From Magnetococcales bacterium (GTDB lineage Bacteria; Pseudomonadota; Magnetococcia; Magnetococcales; JADFYX01): a DNA stretch of 49,214 bases. The position numbers and the translations under genes are program-made. The stretch spans positions 1-49,214 of the forward strand of contig JADFZS010000024.1 of assembly GCA_015232405.1 (NCBI GenBank), read 5' to 3'. The notes beneath the pieces were generated by a model. The model was not told where the DNA came from, ran no database searches, and saw nothing but the letters and a program-made list of their open reading frames with translations. Positions 9,470 to 20,032 of the stretch are shown in pieces; position 1 is the stretch's first letter, and each line of letters begins with the position of its first letter.

Positions 9470-10038
9470 CACCTGAAAAATTAGAAAATCTTGCTGGCTT
9501 GGTTGCCGAAAAATTTCCCAACCTAACCGTTGAACGGGAGATTGAGGCTCTGGTACTCCGGGTGGAGCCTGAGCAGCTAATCGAGACAATGACCCAGCTT
9601 CGTGATGGTGCTGGCTTTGATTTCACCATGATGATCGATCTGGCTGGTGTGCACTATCCCGATAGAGAAAAACCTCTGGAAGTTGTCTATCAGCTTTTAT
9701 CGGTGAAAAAGAACCATCGTATCCGTGTTAAAGTATCTGTTGATGAAGATACTCCGGTTCCATCAATTATCCCGGTCTGGAGTTGTGCCGATTGGTGGGA
9801 GCGTGAGGCATACGATCTTGTTGGTATCCGTTTTAGTGGACATCCAGATCTACGGCGGTTGTTGAATGAATATGATTTTGATGGTCACCCCTTGAGAAAG
9901 GACTTCCCACTTTCTGGTCGTATTGAGATGAAATATGACGAAAAGAGCGGTCGGGTGGTTCGTGTGCCTCTTGATACAAGTAGAACAAAGTTGGATCCGT
10001 TCAAACGTCCCGGGCGTGAACCATATGCACAGAGTTAG
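9466..10038 (+). CDS. nuoC: NADH-quinone oxidoreductase subunit C (30 kDa)
   Basis: 190 residues counted from the ATG at 9466, which forms ATGA with the nuoB stop; a TTG at 9451 in the same frame is less likely. The 30-kDa subunit signature is clear: [15 protein letters not shown], then [24 protein letters not shown] and HPLRKDFP. It is a peripheral-arm subunit that packs against NuoD. It is separate from nuoD (35-nt gap), unlike the fused NuoCD of enterobacteria. The C-terminus is short and basic. Confidence 0.97.
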   Translation: MTPEKLENLAGLVAEKFPNLTVEREIEALVLRVEPEQLIETMTQLRDGAGFDFTMMIDLAGVHYPDREKPLEVVYQLLSVKKNHRIRVKVSVDEDTPVPSIIPVWSCADWWEREAYDLVGIRFSGHPDLRRLLNEYDFDGHPLRKDFPLSGRIEMKYDEKSGRVVRVPLDTSRTKLDPFKRPGREPYAQS

Positions 10039-10073
10039 TAGTTAGGCAGTTTATTTTTGCGTAAGAAGTTTTT

Positions 10074-11276
10074 TTGGCGGTGGAAAAGCGATTGATGGAA
10101 GAGCCTAAAGAGTTTCAAAACTATACCATAAACTTCGGACCACAACATCCGGCGGCACATGGCGTGTTACGTCTTTTGTTGGAGTTGGATGGAGAGGTAG
10201 TGGAGCGGGCCGACCCCCATATCGGGCTGTTGCATCGTGGTACAGAAAAGCTGCTAGAGCATAAAACCTATTTGCAAGGTGTGCCCTATTTTGACCGTCT
10301 TGACTATATGTCCATGATGTCAGAGGAGCATACCTGGGTTCTTGCTGTTGAAAAGCTAATGGGAATTGAAGCTCCACCAAGGGCGCAGTATATAAGGGTT
10401 ATATTTGCTGAGTTGACCCGTATGCTCAACCATCTGCTCTTCTTGGGAGCACATGGCCTTGATGTCGGTGCCATGACCATGTTTATCTACACCTTCCGTG
10501 AGCGGGAGGTCATCTTCGATATATATGAGGCGGTATGTGGTGCGAGAATGCACGCCGCATATTTCCGTCCTGGTGGTGTAGCTCGGGATCTACCTGAAGG
10601 GTTGGAGGAAAAAATCCGCTCTTTCACTGAGGATTTCCCATCCAAAATAGATGAATATGAGGTTCTGTTGACCAACAACCGGATCTGGAAACAGCGTCTG
10701 GTTGATGTAGGTATCGTCACTGAAAAGCAGGCGTTGGATTGGGGTTTTGTCGGTCCCATGTTACGTGGCTCAGGAGTTGCCTTTGATCTACGTAAGGCAG
10801 AGCCGTACGATGCTTACGATAAAATAGAATTTGATATTCCGGTCGGCAAAAATGGTGATTGTTATGATCGCTATCTGGTGCGGGTTGAGGAGATACGCGA
10901 GAGTTGCAAAATAATTCTCCAGGCATTGGATCAAATGCAGCCAGGACCGGTAAAACATCAGGATTTTAAAGTTTCACCACCGACCCAGAATGAACAAGAG
11001 AACAAGATGGAGTCTCTAATTCTCCACTTTAAACAGTTCTCAGAAGGTTTTGAAGCACCAGCTGGTGAAGTTTATGTCGCAACTGAGAGTCCCAAAGGTG
11101 AGTTTGGAGTCTACTTGGTCTCAAAGGGTGGTAGCAAACCATACCGGGCTAAAATCAGGGCTGCTGGCTACAACCATCTACAGGCAACCAAGGATATATT
11201 GCCGGGTTTGATGTTGACCGACGTAACAACGGTTATTGGTACCATTGATATTGTGTTTGGTGAGATTGACAGGTAG
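10074..11276 (+). CDS. nuoD: NADH-quinone oxidoreductase subunit D (49 kDa)
   Basis: About 400 residues. NuoD forms the quinone pocket with NuoB. The signature [14 protein letters not shown] and [16 protein letters not shown] are intact, as is [12 protein letters not shown]. The start is uncertain: TTG 10074 (used here), GTG 10080 and ATG 10095 are all in frame. An AAGAAG at 10063-10068 favours the upstream options. The C-terminus ends with the family's [12 protein letters not shown]. The arginine in LHRG lies in the region methylated by NDUFAF7 in mitochondrial complex I, and an NDUFAF7-type gene lies just beyond this operon. Confidence 0.96.
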   Translation: MAVEKRLMEEPKEFQNYTINFGPQHPAAHGVLRLLLELDGEVVERADPHIGLLHRGTEKLLEHKTYLQGVPYFDRLDYMSMMSEEHTWVLAVEKLMGIEAPPRAQYIRVIFAELTRMLNHLLFLGAHGLDVGAMTMFIYTFREREVIFDIYEAVCGARMHAAYFRPGGVARDLPEGLEEKIRSFTEDFPSKIDEYEVLLTNNRIWKQRLVDVGIVTEKQALDWGFVGPMLRGSGVAFDLRKAEPYDAYDKIEFDIPVGKNGDCYDRYLVRVEEIRESCKIILQALDQMQPGPVKHQDFKVSPPTQNEQENKMESLILHFKQFSEGFEAPAGEVYVATESPKGEFGVYLVSKGGSKPYRAKIRAAGYNHLQATKDILPGLMLTDVTTVIGTIDIVFGEIDR

Positions 11277-11330
11277 TTGCCTTTTACTAGCGAGAACATG
11301 GGTTTTTAACCCTAACTCGGCATTTAATTG

Positions 11331-11843
11331 ATGAGTATAATGCAAGAAGATACCCAACAAGATAAACCACAATTTTCTGCAAGTGCGATGAAGCAGGTGG
11401 AAGAGATTTTTAGTCGCTACCCCGACGAGCGTCGTGCCTCTGCCTTGATGCCAGTACTGCATCTAGCTCAGAGCGAGTTTGGTGGCTGGTTATCCCGTCC
11501 GGCACTGGATTATGTGGCCGAGGTTGTAGGAGTTGCACCAATTCGTTGTTACGAGGTGGCAACCTTCTACACAATGTACAATTTAAAACCTGTGGGGAAA
11601 TATCATGTGCAGGTCTGCACAAATATTGCCTGCTGGTTGTGTGACTCTGACAATGTAGTCAAAGTTTTAGAGGATAAAGTACAGGCTAAAATGGGTGGAA
11701 CCACCCAAGATAACCGCTTTACCCTCTCTGAAGTTGAGTGTCTGGGAGCTTGCATAAATGCACCAATGATGCAGGTTAATGATGATTATTACGAGAATCT
11801 CACGGCGGATCGTGTTGCCGAGATTATTGATCGGCTACCTTGA
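11331..11843 (+). CDS. nuoE: NADH-quinone oxidoreductase subunit E (24 kDa)
   Basis: 170 residues from ATG 11331; a TTG directly before it and an ATG at 11340 are alternatives. The thioredoxin-like [2Fe-2S] protein has its ligands at C96, C101, C137 and C141 (CTNIAC and CLGAC). It supports electron entry beside NuoF at the NADH site. The N-terminal helical part (EIFSRYPDERRASALMPVLHLAQSE) is typical. No strong Shine-Dalgarno is visible; 54 nt separate it from nuoD and 13 nt from nuoF. Confidence 0.96.
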   Translation: MSIMQEDTQQDKPQFSASAMKQVEEIFSRYPDERRASALMPVLHLAQSEFGGWLSRPALDYVAEVVGVAPIRCYEVATFYTMYNLKPVGKYHVQVCTNIACWLCDSDNVVKVLEDKVQAKMGGTTQDNRFTLSEVECLGACINAPMMQVNDDYYENLTADRVAEIIDRLP

Positions 11844-11856
11844 ACAGGATTAAAAC

Positions 11857-13131
11857 ATGAGCAGTAAAGTACAAATCCTTTTTAAGAACATCCACAAGAA
11901 AGATAGCCATACCTATAAGGTTGCTAGGGATGGCGGTGGATACAAACAGGCTGAAAAGGCCCTCAACATGTCCACAGAGGATGTGATTGATGAGGTCAAG
12001 CGAGCTGGTATTCGTGGGCGGGGTGGTGCTGGTTTTCCTGCTGGTTTGAAGTGGTCTTTTATTCCCAAAGACAACAGCAGAGCGAAATATCTGGTCTGCA
12101 ACGCTGACGAGGGTGAGCCTGGCACCTGTAAGGATCGTGACATCATTCGCTACGCTCCTCACCTTCTCATTGAAGGTATGATCATAGCCGCTTTTGCTGT
12201 GGGTGCTGAACGGGGCTATATCTATATCCGTGGTGAGTTTGTCAAAGAGGCAAAAATACTGGAAAAAGCTATCCAAGAGGCGAAGGAGAATGGCTTCTTG
12301 GGTGATAAGGTTGGCGGTAAGAATTTCCGCTTTGAACTGGCCGTCCATCGCGGTGCAGGGGCTTATGTCTGTGGTGAAGAGACCGGACTTATTGAATCCC
12401 TAGAGGGTAAAAAAGGTCAGCCAAGGGTTAAGCCACCGTTCCCAGCCAATATTGGTCTGTGGGGTGGGCCGACAGTTATCAACAATGTTGAGACACTCTC
12501 ATCAATACCTTCCATCATTGAAAATGGTGGTGATTGGTATGGCAAACTTGGTGTAGAAAAATCCAGTGGAACCAAACTTTTCTCTATCTCCGGTCATGTT
12601 AACAAGCCGGGTAACTATGAGGTAGAGCTAGGCATCCCAATGAAGACTCTCATCGAAGAGTACGCTGGTGGTGTTAGAGGTGGCTGGGACAACCTGAAAG
12701 GTGTTATTCCTGGTGGAGCCTCTTCTGCGGTGTTGCCAAAAGAGGTTTGTGAAACTGTAACCATGGATTATGACGCAATTGCCAAGGCTGGTAGTATGCT
12801 TGGTTCTGGTGCGATGATCGTCATGGATAAATCGGTCTGTATTGTCAGGGCTATTGAACGGCTTTCACGTTTTTATCGCCATGAATCTTGTGGTCAGTGT
12901 ACCCCTTGCCGTGAAGGTACAGGGTGGCTATCACAAATTATGACAAGAATAGAATCAGGAAAAGGTGTTGAAGATGACATCGACCTGTTACTAAGTATTG
13001 GTAACAATATCGCAGGAAAAACAATTTGCGCCCTCGGTGATGCAGCAGTTGGGCCAGTAAGTGGTTCAATCAAAGCTTTCCGGGACGAATATATTTATCA
13101 CGTAGAACACGGCCGCTGCATGGTAGGCTGA
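11857..13131 (+). CDS. nuoF: NADH-quinone oxidoreductase subunit F (51 kDa, FMN/NADH binding)
   Basis: 424 residues. GRGGAGFPAG (54-63) is the NADH/FMN-binding loop, and CNADEGEPGTCKDR follows. The N3 [4Fe-4S] cluster ligands are C345, C348 and C351 in ESCGQCTPCREG, with the fourth Cys in KTICALGD. The subunit oxidises NADH and passes electrons through FMN into the cluster chain. The gene sits 13 nt after nuoE and 17 nt before nuoG. Length is normal for proteobacterial NuoF. Confidence 0.97.
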   Translation: MSSKVQILFKNIHKKDSHTYKVARDGGGYKQAEKALNMSTEDVIDEVKRAGIRGRGGAGFPAGLKWSFIPKDNSRAKYLVCNADEGEPGTCKDRDIIRYAPHLLIEGMIIAAFAVGAERGYIYIRGEFVKEAKILEKAIQEAKENGFLGDKVGGKNFRFELAVHRGAGAYVCGEETGLIESLEGKKGQPRVKPPFPANIGLWGGPTVINNVETLSSIPSIIENGGDWYGKLGVEKSSGTKLFSISGHVNKPGNYEVELGIPMKTLIEEYAGGVRGGWDNLKGVIPGGASSAVLPKEVCETVTMDYDAIAKAGSMLGSGAMIVMDKSVCIVRAIERLSRFYRHESCGQCTPCREGTGWLSQIMTRIESGKGVEDDIDLLLSIGNNIAGKTICALGDAAVGPVSGSIKAFRDEYIYHVEHGRCMVG

Positions 13132-13148
13132 GGAGCAAACCGAAGAAG

Positions 13149-15536
13149 ATGCCAACTCTTATCATCGACGACAAGGAGATTAGCGTCAAGCCGGGTGCCA
13201 CCATTATGGAGGCAGCTAAGCAGCTTGGTGTCTACATCCCCCATTTTTGCTATCATCCCAAACTTTCTGTGTCTGGTAACTGCCGGATGTGTTTGGTTGA
13301 AGTAGAAAAAATGCCACGCCCAGTCATCTCTTGTGCCATGCCGGTTAACGATGGCATGGTGGTGAAAACCGACTCTGAGATGGTCAAAGAGGCAAGAAAG
13401 GGTGTGATGGAGTTTCTCCTCATCAACCACCCGTTGGACTGTCCGGTCTGCGACCAGGGCGGTGAGTGTTCTCTCCAAGATCAAGCGATGATGTATGGCC
13501 CGGACCGTAGCCGTTACCGGGAAGAGAAACGCCAGTTCCCCAACTATGATCTGGGACCACTGATTGAGACGGAGATGAACCGATGTATTCAGTGTACCCG
13601 CTGTATCAGATTCTCCACTGAAGTTGCAGGTGTCGAGGAGATGGGTGCTGTCTACCGTGGGGATCACATGAAGGTCGGTCCTTACGTCGAAAAACTTTCA
13701 CTCTCATCCGAGATGGCTGGTAACATTGCTGAGTCATGCCCGGTTGGTGCATTGAATCTAAAACCTTTCCACTTTCAAGCCCGTGGTTGGGAGCTACATA
13801 AGGCCGATGGTGTTTGTGGTCACTGTTCAGTAGGTTGCCAGATTAGCAACGACCATCTTGATAATGTCATCAAGCGTGTATCGTCCCGTACTTGTGATGA
13901 GATAAACTTAAGCTGGCTGTGTAATAAAGGCCGTTTTGCTTATGATGGCCTCACTGTAGAGCGTCTGGAGAAACCGGCAGTTAAAGATGCCAATGGTGAA
14001 TCGTCCTGGCAATCAGCACTGGATAAGGCTGCTGAATTGATCAAAGCGGTTAAGCCGGAGGAGGTTGCAGGTATTGCTGATCCTTCTGGTCGTGGTGCCG
14101 AAGAGCTTTTTGCCTTCCAGGATTTCTTGCGCAATGCTGTGGGAACCACCCACATAGACCACCGTACAAGACTACAGGATTTCAGTGGCGATGAGGTAAA
14201 ACTCACCCGTGCTGACCTGATGATGAACACAAGCCTTACCGACTTGGCAACAGCTGATGTTGTGCTGTTGATCGGTTGCGATCCCCGTTTTGAGACACCT
14301 TTGCTTAATTTAAGGTTGCGTCAGGCTTCACTAGCTGGTGCCAAGGTGTTTAGCATCAACCCACGTAAACTAGATGCCAACCTTGAGGGTATCACACAAT
14401 CGGTTGTGGCCCCCGGTGATGAGATTGCATTTTTGCAAGAGGTGATGGCAGGGTTTGATAAGGGTGGTTCCAAGGGTGAAGCCGGAACAATTGCCTCGGC
14501 ACTTAAAAAGGGTGAGCGTCCAGTTGTTCTCATTGGTGATTATGGTAACTACCATCCACAATCAGAGACTATCCGCCGTTTGGCGGTTGCCATTACCGAA
14601 AAAGCAGGTGCTTTGGATGGTAAATGGAATGGATTTAATCGTATAATATCCAGAGGTAATTCAGCTGCAGCCCAAGATTTAGGTGTTGTACCGCACCGTG
14701 GACCCGGTCATAAAACTCTTGAGTCCAAGGGTAAAAATGCTCGGGATATCTTTAAAGCAGCAGCGGCAGGGGAGATAAAGGTTCTGTTTTTGCTCGGTGG
14801 CGATCCCATGATAGATGCCATCGACAGCCAGCTCGTTAAATCTGCCCTAGATAAAGCTCAGGTTATCTACATTGGCACCCACAAAACCCCAGTTGCAAAT
14901 CAGGCAGATGTATTACTTGCCGGACTGGCCCTTGGTGAAAAAGAGAACACCGTCACCAACTGTGAAGGTCGGGTTCAAAGAGCTAAAAAAGCGGTAAACG
15001 GACCAATTGAATCAAAAGAGGATTGGCGGATACTTCGTGCATTGAGTGACCGTTTTGCCCAGCCTCTCTCTTATAACAATATAGAAGCTCTGCGCACCTC
15101 AATGGCTAAAGCCGATCATCGTTATGATCTATCCGAGCTTGATACCAATGAGATTGCCCCAGCTTGTGACCATTCACCTGTAACAACAGGTCTGAAAATA
15201 GCTGGCTCATCCAGTAGCCAAAAGGGTATGACCCTGATTGTTGAGGCATCATTCTATAGAGATAACGGTCTTGCAAGAAGTTCGCAAACCCTCTCTCTTT
15301 TGACAGATGGTGACTCTGTGCAGATCAGCCCGCAAGATGCCAGCAAACAGAAAATCACCGATGGTCAGCAGGTAAGGCTGATAAACGGTGAAAGAAGTGT
15401 TGAAATTACTGCTAAAGTTGATGAGAAAATACCGGAAGGGGTTCTTTTTGGTCAGTTTGGCTGTAAGGATAATTTGGTGCAAGACCTCTACGATTGGGAG
15501 GGAGGGTTCCCCCAAATCAGTATTGTAGGGTTGTAA
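13149..15536 (+). CDS. nuoG: NADH-quinone oxidoreductase subunit G (75 kDa)
   Basis: 795 residues. The N-terminal ferredoxin-like domain has the [2Fe-2S] ligands CYHPKLSVSGNCRMC plus SCAMP. Next come the HxxxCxxCxxxxxC ligands (HPLDCPVCDQGGEC), then CIQCTRC with ESCPVGAL, the bridging [4Fe-4S] sites. CGHCSVGC with a later CNKG could hold the extra N7-type cluster found in some lineages. The rest is a molybdopterin-oxidoreductase-like fold without the cofactor. Longer than the roughly 690-residue alphaproteobacterial form. A GGAG lies 14 nt before the ATG. Confidence 0.96.
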   Translation: MPTLIIDDKEISVKPGATIMEAAKQLGVYIPHFCYHPKLSVSGNCRMCLVEVEKMPRPVISCAMPVNDGMVVKTDSEMVKEARKGVMEFLLINHPLDCPVCDQGGECSLQDQAMMYGPDRSRYREEKRQFPNYDLGPLIETEMNRCIQCTRCIRFSTEVAGVEEMGAVYRGDHMKVGPYVEKLSLSSEMAGNIAESCPVGALNLKPFHFQARGWELHKADGVCGHCSVGCQISNDHLDNVIKRVSSRTCDEINLSWLCNKGRFAYDGLTVERLEKPAVKDANGESSWQSALDKAAELIKAVKPEEVAGIADPSGRGAEELFAFQDFLRNAVGTTHIDHRTRLQDFSGDEVKLTRADLMMNTSLTDLATADVVLLIGCDPRFETPLLNLRLRQASLAGAKVFSINPRKLDANLEGITQSVVAPGDEIAFLQEVMAGFDKGGSKGEAGTIASALKKGERPVVLIGDYGNYHPQSETIRRLAVAITEKAGALDGKWNGFNRIISRGNSAAAQDLGVVPHRGPGHKTLESKGKNARDIFKAAAAGEIKVLFLLGGDPMIDAIDSQLVKSALDKAQVIYIGTHKTPVANQADVLLAGLALGEKENTVTNCEGRVQRAKKAVNGPIESKEDWRILRALSDRFAQPLSYNNIEALRTSMAKADHRYDLSELDTNEIAPACDHSPVTTGLKIAGSSSSQKGMTLIVEASFYRDNGLARSSQTLSLLTDGDSVQISPQDASKQKITDGQQVRLINGERSVEITAKVDEKIPEGVLFGQFGCKDNLVQDLYDWEGGFPQISIVGL

Positions 15537-15592
15537 TATAATTTTTTATTATTTTGTTAAACTAGGACCGCAAGGTTGAAATCGGGAATACG

Positions 15593-16636
15593 ATGTCTGA
15601 AATCCTGCATACATACCTGCCGATAGTTCACACATTCGGCGAGGATATATTCGGCACATTGCTATGGCCGCTGGTATGGTCTGTTGTCAAGATCATGATA
15701 CTTCTGGCCCCTGTGTTGTTCATGGTGACTTACATCACCTTGGCTGAGCGGAAGATCATCGGTGCGATGCAGGTTCGCCCTGGGCCGAACCGGGCTGGTA
15801 TCTTTGGCGTATTGTTACCGTTGGCTGACGCTGTTAAGTTGATGACCAAGGAGACAATACTACCTAAACATGCTGATTTACCTGTCTTCTTTTTGGCTCC
15901 TGCCTTGACACTGGTTCCTGCATTGGTGGTATGGACGGTGGTTCCGTTCTCCCCTGATCTTGTCGTTGCTGATGTCAACATTGCCATTATGTTCATTTTG
16001 GCTATCTCATCTTTGGGTGCTTATGGTGTTTTGATGGCTGGTTGGGCTTCCAACTCACGTTACGCCTTTTTAGGTTCCATGCGTGCAGCTTCCCAGATGA
16101 TATCCTACGAAGTATCAATGGGTTTCACCTTGATTCCTGTGATTATGTTGACTGGCAGTCTGAGTCTTATTGATGTTGTGGAAGCACAGAAGGATGTCTG
16201 GAACATAGTTCCCCTTCTGCCCATGTTTGTTATCTTTTTTATATCTGTTGTCGCTGAAACAAACCGCGCTCCTTTCGATCTACCGGAAGCCGAGGCTGAG
16301 TTGGTGGCTGGATTTATCACCGAATACTCCGCTATGAGTTCTGGTGTGTTCTTCATGGGTGAGTATGCCAACATTGTGATGGTATCCTTCCTTGGAGCAT
16401 TGATGTTCTTGGGTGGTTGGCTGCCTCCCATTGGTCTACTCGACTTTATTCCGGGTTTGGTCTGGCTAGCATTAAAAGCTGGGTTCTTGATGTTTGTTTT
16501 CTTGTGGCTGCGTGCTACTTTCCCCCGTTATCGTTACGACCAATTGATGCGGTTGGGGTGGAAGGTGTTCCTACCAGTATCGCTGTTTTGGATTTTCTTG
16601 ACTGGACTGGTGCTCCATCTTACAGGTAATGCGTAA
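15593..16636 (+). CDS. nuoH: NADH-quinone oxidoreductase subunit H
   Basis: 347 residues, about eight membrane helices. ERKIIGAMQVRPGPNRAG is the NuoH signature, and the conserved acidic loop ETNRAPFDLPEAEAELVAGF is intact. NuoH links the quinone chamber to the proton-pumping arm. The C-terminal FLWLRATFPRYRYDQLMRLGWK segment is typical. A 56-bp gap separates it from nuoG; 14 nt lead to nuoI. Confidence 0.97.
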   Translation: MSEILHTYLPIVHTFGEDIFGTLLWPLVWSVVKIMILLAPVLFMVTYITLAERKIIGAMQVRPGPNRAGIFGVLLPLADAVKLMTKETILPKHADLPVFFLAPALTLVPALVVWTVVPFSPDLVVADVNIAIMFILAISSLGAYGVLMAGWASNSRYAFLGSMRAASQMISYEVSMGFTLIPVIMLTGSLSLIDVVEAQKDVWNIVPLLPMFVIFFISVVAETNRAPFDLPEAEAELVAGFITEYSAMSSGVFFMGEYANIVMVSFLGALMFLGGWLPPIGLLDFIPGLVWLALKAGFLMFVFLWLRATFPRYRYDQLMRLGWKVFLPVSLFWIFLTGLVLHLTGNA

Positions 16637-16650
16637 CAGGAGAGTATTAG

Positions 16651-17145
16651 ATGGGTATCGATATCAAACAGTTTCTTGGTAGATTTTTGCTGATAGAGTT
16701 GGCTCAGGGTATGGCTGTAACCCTGAAACACTTTTTTAAACCAAATATTACCGTACAGTACCCGGAGGAGAGAACACCTCTTTCACCAAGATTTCGTGGT
16801 GAGCACGCTTTGAGAAGGTACAGTGATGGTAGTGAGCGTTGTGTAGCATGTAAACTATGTGAAGCTGTCTGTCCGGCGCAGGCCATTTATATTGAGATAG
16901 ATGCAAATAGTACGGCGGAAAAACGTCTTACCTCTGTTTATGACATTGATGAGACAAAATGTATTTTTTGTGGTTTTTGTCAGGAAGCTTGCCCAGTAGA
17001 GGCGGTTGTTCTGACACCAAACTTTGAATTTTATGGTGAGTCGCGGGCTGATCTCTATCACGACAAAAGCAAGCTATTGGATAATGGCGAGCAGTGGAAG
17101 AATGAGATTGATGCCTGTATTGAAGCAGACGGTAAATATCGGTAG
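16651..17145 (+). CDS. nuoI: NADH-quinone oxidoreductase subunit I (two [4Fe-4S])
   Basis: 164 residues. Two ferredoxin motifs carry clusters N6a and N6b: C64-C67-C70-C74 ([12 protein letters not shown]) and C104-C107-C110-C114 ([12 protein letters not shown]). It bridges NuoG and NuoB in the peripheral arm. The N-terminal amphipathic helix and [17 protein letters not shown] are characteristic. AGGAGAG at 16638-16644 precedes the ATG by six bases. Confidence 0.97.
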   Translation: MGIDIKQFLGRFLLIELAQGMAVTLKHFFKPNITVQYPEERTPLSPRFRGEHALRRYSDGSERCVACKLCEAVCPAQAIYIEIDANSTAEKRLTSVYDIDETKCIFCGFCQEACPVEAVVLTPNFEFYGESRADLYHDKSKLLDNGEQWKNEIDACIEADGKYR

Positions 17146-17165
17146 TTAGAGGTTTTGAGGTAATC

Positions 17166-17762
17166 ATGGTAGCGGATATAATTTTCTACCTTTTTGCGAC
17201 AATCACCGTTGTTGCAGCACTAGGTGTAGTCAGTTCAAAAAACCAGGTCCATTCGGTCTTGTTTTTAGTACTGGCTTTTTTCACCACCGCAGCACTGTTT
17301 GTGTTGTTGGGGGCTGAATTCCTGGCGGCCATATTGGTTATGGTCTATATGGGAGCTGTCGCCATTCTGTTTCTCTTTGTGGTTATGATGCTGGATGTAG
17401 AGTTTGCATCATTGAAAAAGGAGGCGATACAGTATCTACCGTTGGGTATAGCTGTTGGTGTGGTCATCCTTGTTGAGATGGTGGTTATAATCACCCAGGT
17501 TCATATCGAACCAAACAGCATGGTTGCGGTTGCAGGTGAGGTGACTAACACAATGGAGATTGGGCGGATACTATATACTAAATATCTGCTCCCCTTTGAG
17601 ATTGCCTCGTTGATACTGCTTGTAGCTCTGGTTGGTGCGGTTGTCTTGACACTACGTGAACGCAAGCGTCCAAAGCAGCAAGATATTACCAAACAGCATG
17701 CACGCACCCGTGAAGAGGCTGTTGAACTTAAAAAAGTAGCATCTGGTGAGGGGGCCTCTTAG
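17166..17762 (+). CDS. nuoJ: NADH-quinone oxidoreductase subunit J
   Basis: 198 residues, five hydrophobic helices followed by a charged C-terminal tail from about residue 165 (RERKRPKQQDITKQHARTREEAVELKK). The conserved third-helix segment MVYMGAVAILFLFVVMMLD, whose pi-bulge is central to complex I coupling, is present. The gene ends three bases before nuoK starts. Confidence 0.96.
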   Translation: MVADIIFYLFATITVVAALGVVSSKNQVHSVLFLVLAFFTTAALFVLLGAEFLAAILVMVYMGAVAILFLFVVMMLDVEFASLKKEAIQYLPLGIAVGVVILVEMVVIITQVHIEPNSMVAVAGEVTNTMEIGRILYTKYLLPFEIASLILLVALVGAVVLTLRERKRPKQQDITKQHARTREEAVELKKVASGEGAS

Positions 17763-17765
17763 GCA

Positions 17766-18068
17766 ATGAGTCTTAATCATTATCTGGTACTTAGTGCCCT
17801 GTTATTTACAATTGGCGTTTTTGGAATTTTTCTTAATCGCCGCAATGTCATTATCATAATGATGAGCATTGAATTGATACTTTTGTCGGTCAATATAAAC
17901 TTTGTTGCTTTTTCCAGTTATATGGGCAATGTCGACGGACAAATCATGACCTTTTTTGTGCTGACTGTCGCAGCAGCTGAAGCGGCTATTGGTCTTGCCA
18001 TCCTGGTGACATTTTTCAGGAACCGGGCAACTATTGACGTTGAAGAAATCGACACCTTGAAGGGATAA
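17766..18068 (+). CDS. nuoK: NADH-quinone oxidoreductase subunit K
   Basis: 100 residues, three helices. [31 protein letters not shown] is the NuoK signature, with the membrane-buried glutamate of the second helix; [13 protein letters not shown] gives the second conserved glutamate. Both take part in proton translocation. Starts three bases after nuoJ; a 29-nt spacer leads to nuoL. Confidence 0.97.
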   Translation: MSLNHYLVLSALLFTIGVFGIFLNRRNVIIIMMSIELILLSVNINFVAFSSYMGNVDGQIMTFFVLTVAAAEAAIGLAILVTFFRNRATIDVEEIDTLKG

Positions 18069-18097
18069 GGACCGGTCTTACCGGCATTGTTTTTAAT

Positions 18098-20014
18098 ATG
18101 AGCAGAGAACTCCTCATAATTGTTGCACCGTTAATTGGCTCCATGATTGCAGGCCTTTTTGGACGGTACATTGGCAAAGTAATGGCTCGCAATGTGACCA
18201 TCTTGGGTATGACGGTCTCAGCGGTGTTGGCTATTGTTGTCTTTTTTGAAATTGCCGTTGGTGATGCCCCAGAGATACGCCAGGAGGTTTTTTCCTGGAT
18301 AGTAGCTGGAGATTTTAAGGTACACTTTGGTATTTTGATAGACAGAATAACAGCCACCATGCTCATTGTGGTCTCTGGTATTTCCACACTCATCCATATC
18401 TACTCAATTGGGTATATGGAAGAGGACCCACACCAGCCTAGATTTTTTAGTTATCTTTCGTTTTTTACCTTTGCCATGTTGATGTTGGTAACAGGTGACA
18501 ACTTCTTGCAGCTGTTTTTCGGTTGGGAAGGTGTAGGCTTGGCCTCTTATCTTTTAATCGGATTCTGGTATCAAAAAGAGTCAGCCTGTAACGCAGCTAT
18601 GAAGGCGTTTTTGGTAAACCGGGTTGGTGACTTTGGTTTTGCACTTGGTATTTTTGCTATCTATATGATCTTTGGTACATTGGATTATGCTGAGGTCTTC
18701 CAGATGGCAGGTACAGCACAATATCCTAAAACCATTGATTTTATAATCTTTGGTGCTTCTGACACCATCACGGTTATCACACTGTTGCTCTTTATTGGTG
18801 CAATGGGTAAATCGGCACAGTTTATTCTTCACACTTGGTTGCCAGATGCTATGGAGGGTCCAACTCCGGTATCTGCTCTAATCCATGCTGCAACCATGGT
18901 TACAGCTGGTGTGTTTATGGTGTGTCGTACATCCCCACTATTTGAACTATCCGAGTTTGCTCTAACAGTGGTGACTGTAGTAGGTGCAACAACGGCACTA
19001 TTTGCAGCAACTGTTGGTTTGGTACAGAACGATATCAAGCGTGTTATCGCCTATTCAACCTGTTCCCAACTTGGCTATATGTTTTTTGCCGCTGGGGTAT
19101 CAGCATACTCCGCTGCAATTTTTCATCTTATGACCCACGCTTTCTTCAAAGCTCTGCTCTTTTTGAGTGCAGGTGCGGTGATTCATGCAATGCACCATGA
19201 GCAGGATATGCGTAAAATGGGTGGTCTTTGGAAGAAAATCCCCATCACCTATGCTGTGATGATGATTGGTACTCTAGCTTTAACTGGGTTCCCATATCTC
19301 GCTGGATTCTTCTCTAAAGATGCAATTCTAGAGGCCGCTTATGCTTCCCATACCACAGTTGGAACCATGGCTTGGGTTATGGGAATGACAGCAGCAGTCT
19401 TGACCTCATTTTATTCATTCCGTCTGATCTTCATGACCTTCCATGGCAAACCTCGTGATCAACATGCATATGATCATGCCAAAGAGGCGCCGTGGTCCAT
19501 GCGTTTTCCACTGTTGGTCTTAACAGTGGGGGCAATATTTGCGGGTATGCTTGGCGCACCCATGGTTCATGATGGTTGGTTTAAAGAGGCAATAATCTTG
19601 GCACCGGGACATGATGCCATGGCCAACGCCCATCATGTAGCACTATGGGTTAAATGGTTGCCGTTTGGTGCATTCCTTATTGGTCTGCTATTGGCTTGGG
19701 TACTATATGTAAAAGTTACAACTCTACCCAAAATTATGGCGGAGACCTATTTGGGAATTTACAAGTTCCTCTTGAATGCTTGGTACTTTGATAAGTTATA
19801 TGACAAGCTGTTTGTAAGACCAGCCAAGGCTATTGGTCATGGTTTCTGGCAGACAGGCGATGTTACCATTATTGATGGATATGGTGTTAATGGTATAGCT
19901 GCAACTTGTGGTCGAATTGCGCAGTGGTTTAAAGGTATTCAGACAGGTTATGTCTACCATTACGCATTCGCTATGATAATTGGTCTTTTGGTTCTCGTAA
20001 CCGTTTACTCTTGA
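18098..20014 (+). CDS. nuoL: NADH-quinone oxidoreductase subunit L (antiporter-like)
   Basis: 638 residues, about 16 helices. The antiporter-like core is recognisable by FFGWEGVGLASYLLIGFWY, with the essential glutamate, and by HTWLPDAMEGPTPVSALIHAATMVTAGVF, with lysine-rich broken helices downstream. The C-terminal part provides the long lateral helix characteristic of NuoL (KVTTLPKIMAETYLGIYKFLLNAWYFDKLYDKLF). It is the distal proton pump of complex I. The gene follows nuoK at 29 nt and precedes nuoM by 18 nt. Confidence 0.97.
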   Translation: MSRELLIIVAPLIGSMIAGLFGRYIGKVMARNVTILGMTVSAVLAIVVFFEIAVGDAPEIRQEVFSWIVAGDFKVHFGILIDRITATMLIVVSGISTLIHIYSIGYMEEDPHQPRFFSYLSFFTFAMLMLVTGDNFLQLFFGWEGVGLASYLLIGFWYQKESACNAAMKAFLVNRVGDFGFALGIFAIYMIFGTLDYAEVFQMAGTAQYPKTIDFIIFGASDTITVITLLLFIGAMGKSAQFILHTWLPDAMEGPTPVSALIHAATMVTAGVFMVCRTSPLFELSEFALTVVTVVGATTALFAATVGLVQNDIKRVIAYSTCSQLGYMFFAAGVSAYSAAIFHLMTHAFFKALLFLSAGAVIHAMHHEQDMRKMGGLWKKIPITYAVMMIGTLALTGFPYLAGFFSKDAILEAAYASHTTVGTMAWVMGMTAAVLTSFYSFRLIFMTFHGKPRDQHAYDHAKEAPWSMRFPLLVLTVGAIFAGMLGAPMVHDGWFKEAIILAPGHDAMANAHHVALWVKWLPFGAFLIGLLLAWVLYVKVTTLPKIMAETYLGIYKFLLNAWYFDKLYDKLFVRPAKAIGHGFWQTGDVTIIDGYGVNGIAATCGRIAQWFKGIQTGYVYHYAFAMIIGLLVLVTVYS

Positions 20015-20032
20015 TGGGCAGGACGTAAGGCA

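Noticed and set aside
18072-18084. Small CCGGT/ACCGG hairpin between nuoK and nuoL
   Set aside because: Only 5 bp with a 3-nt loop and a poor T tail; a terminator here would cut the nuo operon, and the gap is otherwise normal.
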